A stretch of DNA of 64,000 bases from an uncultured Pseudomonadales bacterium (lineage in GTDB: Bacteria; Pseudomonadota; Gammaproteobacteria; Pseudomonadales; Pseudohongiellaceae), in assembly GCA_943842505.1 (NCBI GenBank), contig CALTDI010000008.1, positions 276,330 to 340,329 of the forward strand, read 5' to 3'. Below are positions 1 to 8,312 of the stretch, one piece after another. The notes under the pieces are model-generated. The model was given only the letters and a program-made list of their open reading frames with translations, ran no database searches and was not told the origin of the DNA. Each line of letters begins with the position of its first letter. Positions within the stretch are counted from its first letter, which is position 1. The position numbers and the translations under genes are program-made.

Positions 1-2
1 TA

Positions 3-848
3 GACCTGCCCCCAGGTACTAAGCTGGGGTGGAGGTCTCTTGTGGAGATCACCGGCAATGAGATCGCCTTCGATGCGAAGTACAAGCAGGCGAACGAACG
101 CAATGTTATGCGCTTTCTGATGCTAGATGGGGGAAGCAGTTCGCTTCTAGCGACCTTAGCGAATACTCGAGAGAATGCCCGAACCACTAGAGAGATAATG
201 CCGCTAGAGGCATTTGAGCAGATCAATGACCTCTATCATTATGCGAAAGACAACGCGGTCGCTTCTCTTTCCGGCGGTTCTAGGCACAAATTTCTCGAAG
301 AAATTATCTCTAATTGTCATGAAATCTCCGGTTTGATGGCGGGCACTATGAGCAGGGGAGCGGCATACAGTTTTGTTCGTCTTGGTAGATCGCTGGAGCG
401 AGCCGATATGGCAACTCGTATTATCGATGTTGGTTCCGGCAATTTGTTGCCTGATATAGGTACGGGGAAGAGGCAGGCGGAATCGAATGAGCCCTATGAG
501 AACACGCTCTGGATGAACATTTTGCGCTCACTAACTGCTTATCAGATGTATCGCCAACACGTGAAGCACCGAGTTAACGGTGAAGATGTCGTAAGGTTTC
601 TTCTTCAGGATGATGACTTTCCTCGTGCGGCGACCCATGCACTGACGACAATAACGAAGGTATTGAAGCACCTGCCTAAGAGTAGCGAAGCAGCCAAGCA
701 GGTGGACAAGACACTTCTTATTATTCAGAAGGCCAACATCAACAAGTTACTAGACTCGGGATTGTTTAAATATCTTGATGGCTTACAAATTGAAATTGCA
801 AAGATACATCAAAGTATCGCGGACACCTGGTTCCTTCCTCACAAATAG
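3..848 (+). CDS. Alpha-E domain protein (DUF403), 5' end outside window
   Basis: The reading frame is open from the left edge, and the residues before the first possible start (GTG at 42) continue a family-like sequence (LPPGTKLGWRSL), so the true start lies upstream. What remains is about 280 residues of the roughly 310-residue alpha-E family, an all-helical domain found beside ATP-grasp, transglutaminase-like and Anbu genes. Visible family hallmarks are an Asn/Arg-rich helix (NTRENARTTREIM) and the SFVRLGRSLERADMATRIID segment. The biochemical role is not established; the genomic association is with a predicted peptide-bond-forming/proteolytic system. The stop directly abuts the next start, so the two genes are probably cotranscribed. 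Confidence 0.85.
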   Translation, partial: DLPPGTKLGWRSLVEITGNEIAFDAKYKQANERNVMRFLMLDGGSSSLLATLANTRENARTTREIMPLEAFEQINDLYHYAKDNAVASLSGGSRHKFLEEIISNCHEISGLMAGTMSRGAAYSFVRLGRSLERADMATRIIDVGSGNLLPDIGTGKRQAESNEPYENTLWMNILRSLTAYQMYRQHVKHRVNGEDVVRFLLQDDDFPRAATHALTTITKVLKHLPKSSEAAKQVDKTLLIIQKANINKLLDSGLFKYLDGLQIEIAKIHQSIADTWFLPHK

Positions 849-1859
849 ATGAAAAATTATAAATGTAAATGCGGGCAGGTGCTCTTCTTCGAGAATACCA
901 AGTGCCTCAGTTGCGGGTTTAGTGTGGGCTTCGACCCCCATACCATGAAGATGCGCCGAGTTGCCGAGGCGAGCTTGAGCAACCCCCAGATCGCATCGAG
1001 AAAGTCTCCGCTGCATCGCTGCAAGAATAATATCGACTATGATGTGTGTAATTGGCTGGTCAGTGATCCTGCGGAGGAATACTGTCTCTCCTGCGAGCTA
1101 AACCACACGATTCCTAATTTGCTCGATGAGAATAGACGCGCGTGGTGGAAGAGTCTGGAGTATGCCAAGCGCCGACTGGTCTACTCGCTGCTGAGTCTTA
1201 ACTTGCCTGTAGTAAGTAAACGCAAAGATCCCATGGGCCTGGCTTTCAAGTTTATGGAGGACAAGAGGACAAACCCGGAAGTCTTCGAATCCCATGTTAA
1301 TACCGGTCACCTCGATGGCATGATTACCATTAATATCGCCGAAGCGGATCGGGTGAAGAGCGAAATCGCCAGGCAATATACCAGGGAATTGTATCGCACC
1401 CTGCTTGGCCATTTCCGCCACGAGAGCGGACACTATTACTTTCTTAAGTTGATCGATACCGACCAGAGGAAAGAGCAATTTAAGGCATTATTCGGCGACT
1501 ATACGGTGGATTACTCTGCGGCTCTGAAGGCCTATTATGAGAATAACTTCGTCACACCCCATGACCCGACTATGATCAGCCATTATGCACAGTCTCATCC
1601 TTGGGAGGATTGGGCGGAAGTCTGGGCGCATTACCTGCACATGATAGATACTCTCGAGACGGCGAACCAGTATCGCGTAAGACAGAGCTCGGCACAGTTT
1701 GACGATATCGATAATACTCTGGCTAAGTGGGCAGATTTGACGCTGCTATTGAATTCGCTGAACCGCAGTATGGGGCTGGAAGATGCCTATCCGTTTGTAC
1801 TCTCACAGCTATCGCTTAGGAAGCTCCGTTTCGTTCATGGCCTAATTTATCCCAGTTAG
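849..1859 (+). CDS. Zinc-ribbon putative zinc-binding metallopeptidase (Mx type)
   Basis: This 336-residue protein starts on the base after the preceding stop codon. An N-terminal zinc ribbon is formed by CKCG and CLSCG at residues 5-22, with a second Cys set (CNWLVSDPAEEYCLSC) near residues 68-83. The catalytic domain carries HESGH (HExxH) near residue 196, preceded by a helix starting LYRTLLGHFR, and a downstream WAEVWAHYLH that could give the third ligand. This architecture matches the putative zinc-binding metallopeptidase family whose bacterial members sit beside alpha-E and transglutaminase-like genes. Activity and substrate are inferred. The last 44 bases overlap the convergent Anbu gene. 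Confidence 0.82.
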   Translation: MKNYKCKCGQVLFFENTKCLSCGFSVGFDPHTMKMRRVAEASLSNPQIASRKSPLHRCKNNIDYDVCNWLVSDPAEEYCLSCELNHTIPNLLDENRRAWWKSLEYAKRRLVYSLLSLNLPVVSKRKDPMGLAFKFMEDKRTNPEVFESHVNTGHLDGMITINIAEADRVKSEIARQYTRELYRTLLGHFRHESGHYYFLKLIDTDQRKEQFKALFGDYTVDYSAALKAYYENNFVTPHDPTMISHYAQSHPWEDWAEVWAHYLHMIDTLETANQYRVRQSSAQFDDIDNTLAKWADLTLLLNSLNRSMGLEDAYPFVLSQLSLRKLRFVHGLIYPS

Positions 1860-2574
1860 TTGCCCAGGTTAGGGGCGGCATACGCAGGAAGGCATCCTTG
1901 AGTAGTTGATCCCAGGATTTTTTTAGATCGCGAAGAAATTCGCTGTCTTCGTCGAAGCGATGATAATTCGTCGCGGTGAGAGAGCCTGTTTTGTAGATTA
2001 GCATTTCAATCGGTGGTCCCACGCTCAGGTTACTGCGCAGCGTTGAGTCCATGGAAACGAGTGCGCACATAGCGCAAGTATCCAGATCAAGCTCAGGTGT
2101 CAGAATACGGTCGAGTATAGGCTTGCCATATTTACTCTCGCCGATCTGCAGATAGGTCGTGTCCTTGGAAGTCGTGATGTGGTTTCCTTCCGGATAGACC
2201 AGAATAGTTTCATGCTTGGCAGTGCCGATCTGGCCGCCAATGATAAAGCTAGCCTCGAACTTCTTGCCTTCGACTGTGCGTTTTTCCTGTTGTTCCCTTG
2301 AGATATCACCGATGTAATCGGCCGCCTCTTCGAGGCTGCCAATATTGAGGAGATTTACGTCTGCATTTTTTCGGATATCGGACTTTATGGTAGCGATGGT
2401 GGCTTGAGATGTGGCCAGGTTACCGGCGCTGAGGATGACGAACTGACGCTCTCCATCGATGCCAAAGCGAAACATTTTACTGTAAGTGGACACCTGATCT
2501 ATACCGGCGTTAGTGAGTGAATCGGAGCAAAAGATCATGCCTCCGTCCACGGATACTGCTACACAATAAGTCAT
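1816..2574 (-). CDS. Anbu-type proteasome-like peptidase
   Basis: This 252-residue protein has the beta-subunit Ntn-hydrolase fold of the 20S proteasome and HslV. It begins MTYCVAVSVDGGMIFCSDS, where Thr2 becomes the N-terminal nucleophile after Met removal and the SVDGGMIFCSDS strand-turn-strand matches Anbu (ancestral beta subunit). Length fits Anbu (about 240-250) rather than HslV (about 175). Anbu genes typically lie with alpha-E, ATP-grasp and transglutaminase-like genes; here the alpha-E and metallopeptidase genes converge on it and overlap it by 44 bases. Anbu assembles into an open helical ring; its physiological substrates are not known. Confidence 0.9.
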   Translation of the reverse strand: MTYCVAVSVDGGMIFCSDSLTNAGIDQVSTYSKMFRFGIDGERQFVILSAGNLATSQATIATIKSDIRKNADVNLLNIGSLEEAADYIGDISREQQEKRTVEGKKFEASFIIGGQIGTAKHETILVYPEGNHITTSKDTTYLQIGESKYGKPILDRILTPELDLDTCAMCALVSMDSTLRSNLSVGPPIEMLIYKTGSLTATNYHRFDEDSEFLRDLKKSWDQLLKDAFLRMPPLTWATNWDKLGHERNGAS

Positions 2575-2756
2575 TTTGTTTTAATTCTAGAAAATCAGGC
2601 GAACAATCATACTAACTATGCTGGTAGCTGGGTAGCGGTTTTTTAAGAATTTCGGAGGGAAAGTTCCACGAATATAACGGGTTTTATTTGAAGCGAACTG
2701 TAGCCACAGGGCCTCTAAAAATGGCCTCTACAGGGTCTTCTATCGACATAATATGC

Positions 2757-3044
2757 TTAGCGCATGGAGTCTAGCAGGCCATCCAGATCATCGTAGCCGA
2801 AGTCATCGCCGTAGTCGAATTCGTGTTCGATACGCTTGCTCTCCAAACGTTCTTCGATGCGCCTACGCAACTCGGTTAGCTGTGTCTTGGAGGAGGCTGC
2901 TTTTACCGCTTCGTCATCACCATCACCATCAGTAGCAGCAACGGCGTCGTCAATATCATCTGTATCATCGATCGGTAATATGGCAGCAGAATCAAAAAAC
3001 TCTTTCGAGTCGTCGATTGAGTCATCCCATTGGGTTTCTTTCAT
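2757..3044 (-). CDS. Small acidic protein resembling the PA3496 family
   Basis: This is a 95-residue protein when read from the ATG at 3044, which has GGTGAT just upstream; a GTG at 3056 would add four residues. The N-terminal half is strongly acidic and low in complexity (many Asp, plus Ala and Gly). The C-terminal half holds LRRRIEERLESKRIEHEF, a basic-acidic amphipathic helix like that conserved in the PA3496 family of putative envelope-integrity proteins, followed by a second acidic tail. The Asp-rich part is encoded by near-repeats of atc/acc triplets on the + strand. The function is unknown and the assignment rests on the single helical motif. Confidence 0.6.
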   Translation of the reverse strand: MKETQWDDSIDDSKEFFDSAAILPIDDTDDIDDAVAATDGDGDDEAVKAASSKTQLTELRRRIEERLESKRIEHEFDYGDDFGYDDLDGLLDSMR

Positions 3045-3267
3045 GGTTATCACCACTGTGTCTACATAAACGGTGTTTAACTGAGAGCACTCGCTCCTAG
3101 GTAAACTTATCGTTTGTTCTGGCGCGAATCTTCAATAAAAATCATGAAAAAATCAAAGAATATTTTAAGAATTTTTAGGCGGCGGGAAGCTCCTGGCAGA
3201 GCGCTAGAGAATGAGTTAGAGAAAGGCTAATAAAAACAGCAAATTACTCGGATGAAGAGGGGGCTGA

Positions 3268-5019
3268 CTAGGTGCCAGGGTGGAGCAGATCAATCGTTTT
3301 TTGGCGTAACTCTTTCTTGGCAATCTTGCCGGTCGCAATTCTTGGGAGTTGCTCGTATTGAAAGTAGAAGCGCTCGGGTATCTTAAAACCCGCGATGCGG
3401 GAGCTAAGAAAGCTGGTCAATTGTTCGTCGCTGAGGGTACTTCCTTCTTGCAGCATGATAGATGCACAGGGCATCTCGCCAAGTCTCTCGTCAGGGATGC
3501 CATAGACAGAAACTTCGTTGACTTCGGGGTGTTCACTGATGGCATATTCGACCTCTGCGCAGCCAATATTTTCGCCACCGCGAATCACTATGTCTTTCGC
3601 GCGATCCAGAATGATAAGGAAGCCGAGCTCGTCCAGCATGCCGATGTCGCCACTGTGGAACCAGCCGTCTTTAATGACTTCGGCGGTGGCCTCGGGGTTG
3701 TTCCAGTAGCCCTTCATGACGGTTGGGCCCTTAATGCAGATCTCTCCTACCTGGCCTTCCTCTAGCGTCTTTCCAGACTCGTCGACTATCTTCACACTGG
3801 TGACAGGTGGCGTCGGCCTTCCCGTGCTATTCGGTCGGCTAGCGTAAAATTTTCCAGAGATAATAGCGCCTATTGCATTGGTCTCGGTCAGGCCATAGCC
3901 CAACCCTGGAACCGCAGCATCAGGGAACTTCTGCATGATCATATTGAGGTGTTCGGGAGGGCGAGGTGCGCCACCACTCTGCACAGCACGCAGACTACTC
4001 AGGTCTGTCGCAGCGAATTTCGGAGACTGCATGATTTCCCAGGCCATGGTAGGTACGCCGTGGAATACTGAGATTCTCTCTTGTTCTATCAGTTGCAATG
4101 CTACGTCTGCATCCCACTTGTACATCATCACAAACTTGCGCAGGTAGATGAAACTCGCCAGAAACTGGGCATGACTTCCAGTCACATGAAATAGAGGTAC
4201 ATTCGCGAGTAAGGCTGGTGGATACTCCGGGTTTTCGTCTACTAGCTCAGGACGAAGAATCTCTGTTATTTCCTTAACAAACTTCCAGGTGTACAGAGCA
4301 TTAATAATATTTCTATGAGTGGAGAGCACGCCTTTGGGCATGCCTGTTGAGCCAGATGTGTACATGATCGAGGCTTTGTCTTCGGGAAGCACCTGGATCT
4401 GCGCAAGTTCTTCCTTAGATAGTGGCTGCACTGCCCGCGCTAATTGATAAAACTCGCCGTAGGAGGAGTCCTCTTCGGGCTTGATCATCACGACCTGCAC
4501 ATCAAGGTCTTCGATGAACGGTTTGACCAGATTCAGGCGCGCAGGGTCTAGGAATATTAGCTTGCTGTCGCTGTCGGTGAGACCAAATTTCAGTTCCGGC
4601 CCCTTCCACCAGGAATTCATGGGGACTGCAATTGCGCCCATGGCTGTGATGGCCATATAGGCAATGCACCATTCGGGGGAGTTGCGCGCACAGACGGCGA
4701 CCCTATCGCCTAATTCGATCGCGTATTTTTCTTTTAAGACTCTCGCCATGCGCAGGGCGAGATCTAGACTCTCCGAGAAACTAAACCGTTCTTCCTGATA
4801 GACGAGGAATGTCTGATCCGCAGCCTCCAGCCCTAGTTGGTAGAGTTCGTGAAGGTTTGCAGGAACGTTGGCGAATACATCTAGCTCTTGACCATCGATG
4901 CTGATGGTTTCTGTCGCCAATGGCGCCCCTGGGGCCTTATGTGCAGCTGCAATGGTTTTGAGCTTGGCCAAATCATCGCTTATTTGCTGCTCGGAAAGTT
5001 TGTTGGCTTCTAGAGTCAC
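3268..5019 (-). CDS. Acyl-CoA synthetase / AMP-dependent ligase
   Basis: This 583-residue adenylate-forming enzyme activates a carboxylic acid with ATP and CoA. Motif A3 is MYTSGSTGMPKG near residue 216, A5 is GYGLTETN near residue 375, the hinge region reads GWFHSGDIGMLDELG, and the catalytic lysine lies near the C terminus in PRIATGKIAKKEL. The extra N-terminal 50 residues are usual for the long-chain/medium-chain FadD-like branch. Its start codon overlaps the stop of the upstream quinone reductase (ATGA), so the two form an operon. Chain-length preference cannot be read from the sequence; a fatty or aromatic acid is likely. Confidence 0.88.
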   Translation of the reverse strand: MTLEANKLSEQQISDDLAKLKTIAAAHKAPGAPLATETISIDGQELDVFANVPANLHELYQLGLEAADQTFLVYQEERFSFSESLDLALRMARVLKEKYAIELGDRVAVCARNSPEWCIAYMAITAMGAIAVPMNSWWKGPELKFGLTDSDSKLIFLDPARLNLVKPFIEDLDVQVVMIKPEEDSSYGEFYQLARAVQPLSKEELAQIQVLPEDKASIMYTSGSTGMPKGVLSTHRNIINALYTWKFVKEITEILRPELVDENPEYPPALLANVPLFHVTGSHAQFLASFIYLRKFVMMYKWDADVALQLIEQERISVFHGVPTMAWEIMQSPKFAATDLSSLRAVQSGGAPRPPEHLNMIMQKFPDAAVPGLGYGLTETNAIGAIISGKFYASRPNSTGRPTPPVTSVKIVDESGKTLEEGQVGEICIKGPTVMKGYWNNPEATAEVIKDGWFHSGDIGMLDELGFLIILDRAKDIVIRGGENIGCAEVEYAISEHPEVNEVSVYGIPDERLGEMPCASIMLQEGSTLSDEQLTSFLSSRIAGFKIPERFYFQYEQLPRIATGKIAKKELRQKTIDLLHPGT

Positions 5020-5999
5020 TCTTTGCTGATCTCCAAGGTGACTTTGCCCATGACTTTACGCTCGGTAAACACATTAAAGGCGTCTACAAAATCGCTCATG
5101 GCAAAAGATTCGGTGACGATCGGCTTGAGTTTGCCTTCGTCGTACATCTGTAGCAGTTCGGCGAAGTTATTCTCATACTCTTGGGGTTCTTCTTTTCTAA
5201 AGCGACCCAGGAATACGCCTACCATGGAGGCGCCTTTTAGCAGCGCGAGATTTGCCTTGTATTCGGGTATGCGTCCGCTGGCAAACCCAATAACCAGGAG
5301 TCTTCCATTCCAGTTTATACAGCGACAGCTCTGATCGAACAGGTCGCCACCAACCGGATCATAAATAACATCGGCGCCTCTGCCTTTCGTGAGGTCTTTA
5401 ACACGTTCCTTTAATTCCCCGTCACCATAGTTGAGTAGTGCATCCGGATGCAGGCGATTGACGAACTCGAGTTTCTCCTCGGAGCTTGCGGCGGCTATCA
5501 CCCGTGCGCCCATGACCTTGCCTAACTCAACGGCAGCCAGGCCGACACCGCCACTGGCGCCAAGTACGAGTAAGGTTTCATCTGGCTTTAGCTGTGCACG
5601 TTGCTTCAGTGCGTAGTAGGAGGTGGTGTAGATCATGGCGAAGCCAGCGGCGGTCTTGAAATCCATGCTATCTGGAATCTTGCGCAGTCCATCGGCTTTG
5701 ACAGCGACTTGCTCGGCCAGGCCACCGATACCAGGTGTTGCCATGACCCTGTCGCCTACAGAGAATCCCTGCAACCCGGCTCCAACGGAGGTAATAATTC
5801 CGCCAACTTCCGAGCCAGGTGTGAAGGGCATGGGTGGTTGGAATTGGTATTTTCCTTGAATCTGCAAGCCATCTGGAAAATTCAGCGATGCTGAATAGAC
5901 TTTTACAATAGCCTCGTTTTCGGAAGCGACGGGGTCGTCGATATCTTCCAATACTAGGTTTTCTGGTGGGCCATAAGACTTACAAACTATCGCTTTCAT
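5016..5999 (-). CDS. NADPH:quinone oxidoreductase, MDR family
   Basis: This 327-residue medium-chain dehydrogenase/reductase belongs to the zinc-free quinone oxidoreductase group. It opens MKAIVCKSYGPPENLVLEDI, has GSEVGGIITSVG in the GroES-like domain, and the nucleotide-binding motif LGASGGVGLAAVELGKVMGA around residue 147. The zinc-ligand cysteines of alcohol dehydrogenases are absent, as expected for this group. It overlaps the downstream acyl-CoA ligase by four bases, so the pair is translationally coupled and may act in one lipid or enoyl-CoA-related pathway. The exact electron acceptor is unknown. Confidence 0.9.
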   Translation of the reverse strand: MKAIVCKSYGPPENLVLEDIDDPVASENEAIVKVYSASLNFPDGLQIQGKYQFQPPMPFTPGSEVGGIITSVGAGLQGFSVGDRVMATPGIGGLAEQVAVKADGLRKIPDSMDFKTAAGFAMIYTTSYYALKQRAQLKPDETLLVLGASGGVGLAAVELGKVMGARVIAAASSEEKLEFVNRLHPDALLNYGDGELKERVKDLTKGRGADVIYDPVGGDLFDQSCRCINWNGRLLVIGFASGRIPEYKANLALLKGASMVGVFLGRFRKEEPQEYENNFAELLQMYDEGKLKPIVTESFAMSDFVDAFNVFTERKVMGKVTLEISKE

Positions 6000-6164
6000 C
6001 GGTTTACCTCGTTCACAACGAAGGCGGATTCAATCATGAATAGGGCTCTACTTCAATTAATCCAGGAATTCTGAGTTTGTTCGCTTCAGTAGTCGCGATT
6101 GTATTGTTGTGGCCACTGCAAACGCGTATATTTACACAGTGACTTTTCTGCAATGCATCCCACA

Positions 6165-6965
6165 ATGAACGAACTACAAAGGCAGGCCTATTTGCAGGCC
6201 ATGGATATTCAGCCGTATTTTCCGCGGAAGGTGCTGCCGGGTGCCAAATCCTCGCCACATTATGATATTCCCATAGCTCAAGCGGTCGTTGCAAAGCCGG
6301 AAAAAACTGCAAATATAGAGCAGGCCAAGCAGAGTATCCGCGGCGCTGGTCTGGCGGCTATAGATGAATTGCGCTCGACCTCGGAGTCTGCTCGAAAAGC
6401 AACGGTGACACCGATCCGGCAACAGAATAGAGAAGTAGCCGAGGGACCTGATTCTCCGGCGGTCGAAGAGCAAGAAAGCACGCGGCGGTTTACACTTCGT
6501 TATTACCGTATAAACGACAGACTCGTGGTGCTCGATGAAGTGCCTTCGCAGGGGTCTGAACAACTTAGCCGGGAGTCGCACAAATTGATGCAGGCGATAC
6601 TGAAGTCCTTGGGTTGCTCTAGTGCCGAATTTTCAATGCAAGTTGAGGAGTTTAGCTGGCCAGTACAGAGTGGATATTCCGTGAAAAATTCTCCGGAAGT
6701 AGAAGCGGCGAAGGCAATATCGGGGTTTCTACAGATGCGGCAAGAGACCGATGGATTTACGAATCTGCTGATCTTTGCCGGGCAGGTTGAGGACTTATTT
6801 CTGCAGAACGCGCCGGACAAAACCGCACGGGATTTTGAGAGTAGCAAAGGCTATCATATTAGCGTAACCCACAGCCTAGCCTCGATGCTGGCAGTTCCCA
6901 CTTTAAAGAGAGATGTATGGCAACATTTACAGCCACTTCGAAAGCGAATCGACGGTTCGAGCTAG
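6165..6965 (+). CDS. HolD-like protein: candidate DNA polymerase III psi subunit
   Basis: The protein is about 266 residues from the ATG at 6165 (an ATG at 6153 is also possible; neither has a strong ribosome site). I compared it from memory with E. coli HolD. The N terminus RQAYLQAMDIQPYFPR resembles WQLQQLGITQWSLRR, the middle RLVVLDEVPS...LMQAILKSLGCS resembles RLVMVANDLP...VLRALTVS, and the C-terminal SLASMLAVPTLKRDVWQHL resembles ALTDLRANPTARAALWQQI. It also precedes rimI, as holD does in E. coli. It is roughly twice as long as HolD because of a variable segment at residues 40-110 and an insertion before the C terminus. If correct, it links the clamp loader (via chi) to SSB. Confidence 0.6.
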   Translation: MNELQRQAYLQAMDIQPYFPRKVLPGAKSSPHYDIPIAQAVVAKPEKTANIEQAKQSIRGAGLAAIDELRSTSESARKATVTPIRQQNREVAEGPDSPAVEEQESTRRFTLRYYRINDRLVVLDEVPSQGSEQLSRESHKLMQAILKSLGCSSAEFSMQVEEFSWPVQSGYSVKNSPEVEAAKAISGFLQMRQETDGFTNLLIFAGQVEDLFLQNAPDKTARDFESSKGYHISVTHSLASMLAVPTLKRDVWQHLQPLRKRIDGSS

Positions 6966-7014
6966 AGCCTTGTATTTACTTCATGGGTCAGCTGTAAGCC
7001 AATAGCAATAGTTT

Positions 7015-7491
7015 ATGCTTCCTGAAAATAACCCTCAGACTGATTTTTTTGCCCGAACCATGCGTACAAGTGATGTTGACTTAGTTGCGCAGAATGAGGC
7101 GGCTGCTTATGTTCACCCATGGACCAAGCGTATCTTCGTCGATTGTCTTCGGGCTGGGTATCAAAGCTGGGTGTTAGCCAATAAACAGCAAATAGTCGCT
7201 CACGGCGTCATGTCGGTTGCCATTGGTGAATGTCACCTGCTAACACTCTGTGTGCGGCCAGAGTATCAGCGCCTTGGTTATGGTAGAAAGCTTTTCCAGT
7301 TGTTGTTGGATCGTGCCGTTAAGCTCGATGCACAAACTTGCTTTCTCGAAGTGCGCCGCTCGAATGAGGGCGCAATTAAACTATACCGTTCTATGGGTTT
7401 TATGCAGATAGGGGAGCGAAAGAACTACTACCCGGGAAAGGGTGATAGAGAAGATGCCCTGATAATGTCACGCGAGTTGCCGCTTCCCTGA
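7015..7491 (+). CDS. rimI: Ribosomal protein bS18 alanine N-acetyltransferase
   Basis: This 158-residue GNAT-fold enzyme acetylates the N-terminal alanine of ribosomal protein bS18 with acetyl-CoA. The acetyl-CoA loop is VRPEYQRLGYGRKL (R/Q-x-x-G-x-G) near residue 82. The family C-terminal signature FLEVRRSNEGAIKLYRSMGF is followed by ERKNYYPGKGDREDALIM, typical of RimI. It follows the HolD-like gene by 49 bases, matching the holD-rimI linkage in other gammaproteobacteria. Confidence 0.92.
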   Translation: MLPENNPQTDFFARTMRTSDVDLVAQNEAAAYVHPWTKRIFVDCLRAGYQSWVLANKQQIVAHGVMSVAIGECHLLTLCVRPEYQRLGYGRKLFQLLLDRAVKLDAQTCFLEVRRSNEGAIKLYRSMGFMQIGERKNYYPGKGDREDALIMSRELPLP

Positions 7492-7519
7492 GAACAACCC
7501 GATAATGGACTTAGCCGTA

Positions 7520-7759
7520 CTATTGAGAGCCACTAATTCTTTGTAGTAATTTCTTGAGCAGTGTAAAAACTGCGACGAGGCATGCCGCTACAAGCATTAT
7601 GCCAAGCAATAGCAAGACGCTGCCTAGCAGCATATTAAGAATATCTTCCAGGCTTAATTCTTGCCAAGACGCGACTACCCATACGCAGGCCAGACCACAG
7701 GCGATACCAACTAATACCGCTGCGGTTTTCTTGCGTATCTTCAGCAGTGAAAAAATCAA
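7520..7759 (-). CDS. Small two-helix membrane protein
   Basis: I do not recognise this 79-residue protein. It has two predicted membrane helices, residues 13-31 (LVGIACGLACVWVVAS and flanks) and residues 40-67 (LLGSVLLLLGIMLVAACLVA), with basic residues at the N terminus (RKK) and after the second helix (KKLLQR). The ATG overlaps the stop of the upstream zinc-finger gene by four bases, so the two are translationally coupled and may act together. No signal peptide or catalytic motif is visible. Confidence 0.65.
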   Translation of the reverse strand: MIFSLLKIRKKTAAVLVGIACGLACVWVVASWQELSLEDILNMLLGSVLLLLGIMLVAACLVAVFTLLKKLLQRISGSQ

Positions 7760-8196
7760 AACTTTGGCCTGTTGTTGTCGTCGTTATAGCTAGCACTACA
7801 GCTTGGGTAATCGCTGCAACCCCAGAATACACCATTCTTGCCGCGGCGCTTTACTAGCAATTGGCTGCATTTTTGACACTGATAGGCGGCCTCAGGCACG
7901 CCATCTTGATCCGGCAGTGTTACCTTGCAGCCCTTAGAGTACCCACTACAAAACCAATAGTCCCCTTTTGCTTTATCGGCTTTGATTAAACGACGTGTGC
8001 ACAGCGGGCAGCGGTAGTGCTCATCGATGTCTTCGGAAGGTACGCCGTCTACGTCATTGAACGATGTGCGGCAGTCTGGAAAGCCGGTGCAGCCCCAGAA
8101 TGGCCCCATCTTTCCCTGAATCCTGCGCAGGGACTTTTTGCATCGAGGACAATAGTGCAGCCGTTCGCTTTTGTTGTTGTTTTCGATTTCAGCCAT
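7756..8196 (-). CDS. Protein with three topoisomerase-type C4 zinc fingers
   Basis: This 146-residue protein is almost entirely three tandem zf-C4_Topoisom modules. Their Cys sets are CPRC...WGCTGFPDC (residues 16-42), CPLC...WFCSGYSKGC (residues 63-89) and CQKC...WGCSDYPSC (residues 112-138). Such modules form the C-terminal DNA-binding tail of topoisomerase I; here they stand alone without any catalytic domain. Stand-alone forms are known and often unannotated. Binding of single-stranded nucleic acid is the likely activity. Its stop overlaps the start of the small membrane protein downstream. Confidence 0.85.
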   Translation of the reverse strand: MAEIENNNKSERLHYCPRCKKSLRRIQGKMGPFWGCTGFPDCRTSFNDVDGVPSEDIDEHYRCPLCTRRLIKADKAKGDYWFCSGYSKGCKVTLPDQDGVPEAAYQCQKCSQLLVKRRGKNGVFWGCSDYPSCSASYNDDNNRPKF

Positions 8197-8312
8197 GGCC
8201 GGTTCGTCAGAGCAGTAGCGGGCATTGATCTGCTCAATAAGCTAAGGTGCCTCGTTTATGGTAGCAGAAGCAAGGGGTCAGTGCAGCGGCTACCAGCCTG
8301 AGAGAGAGGCTC

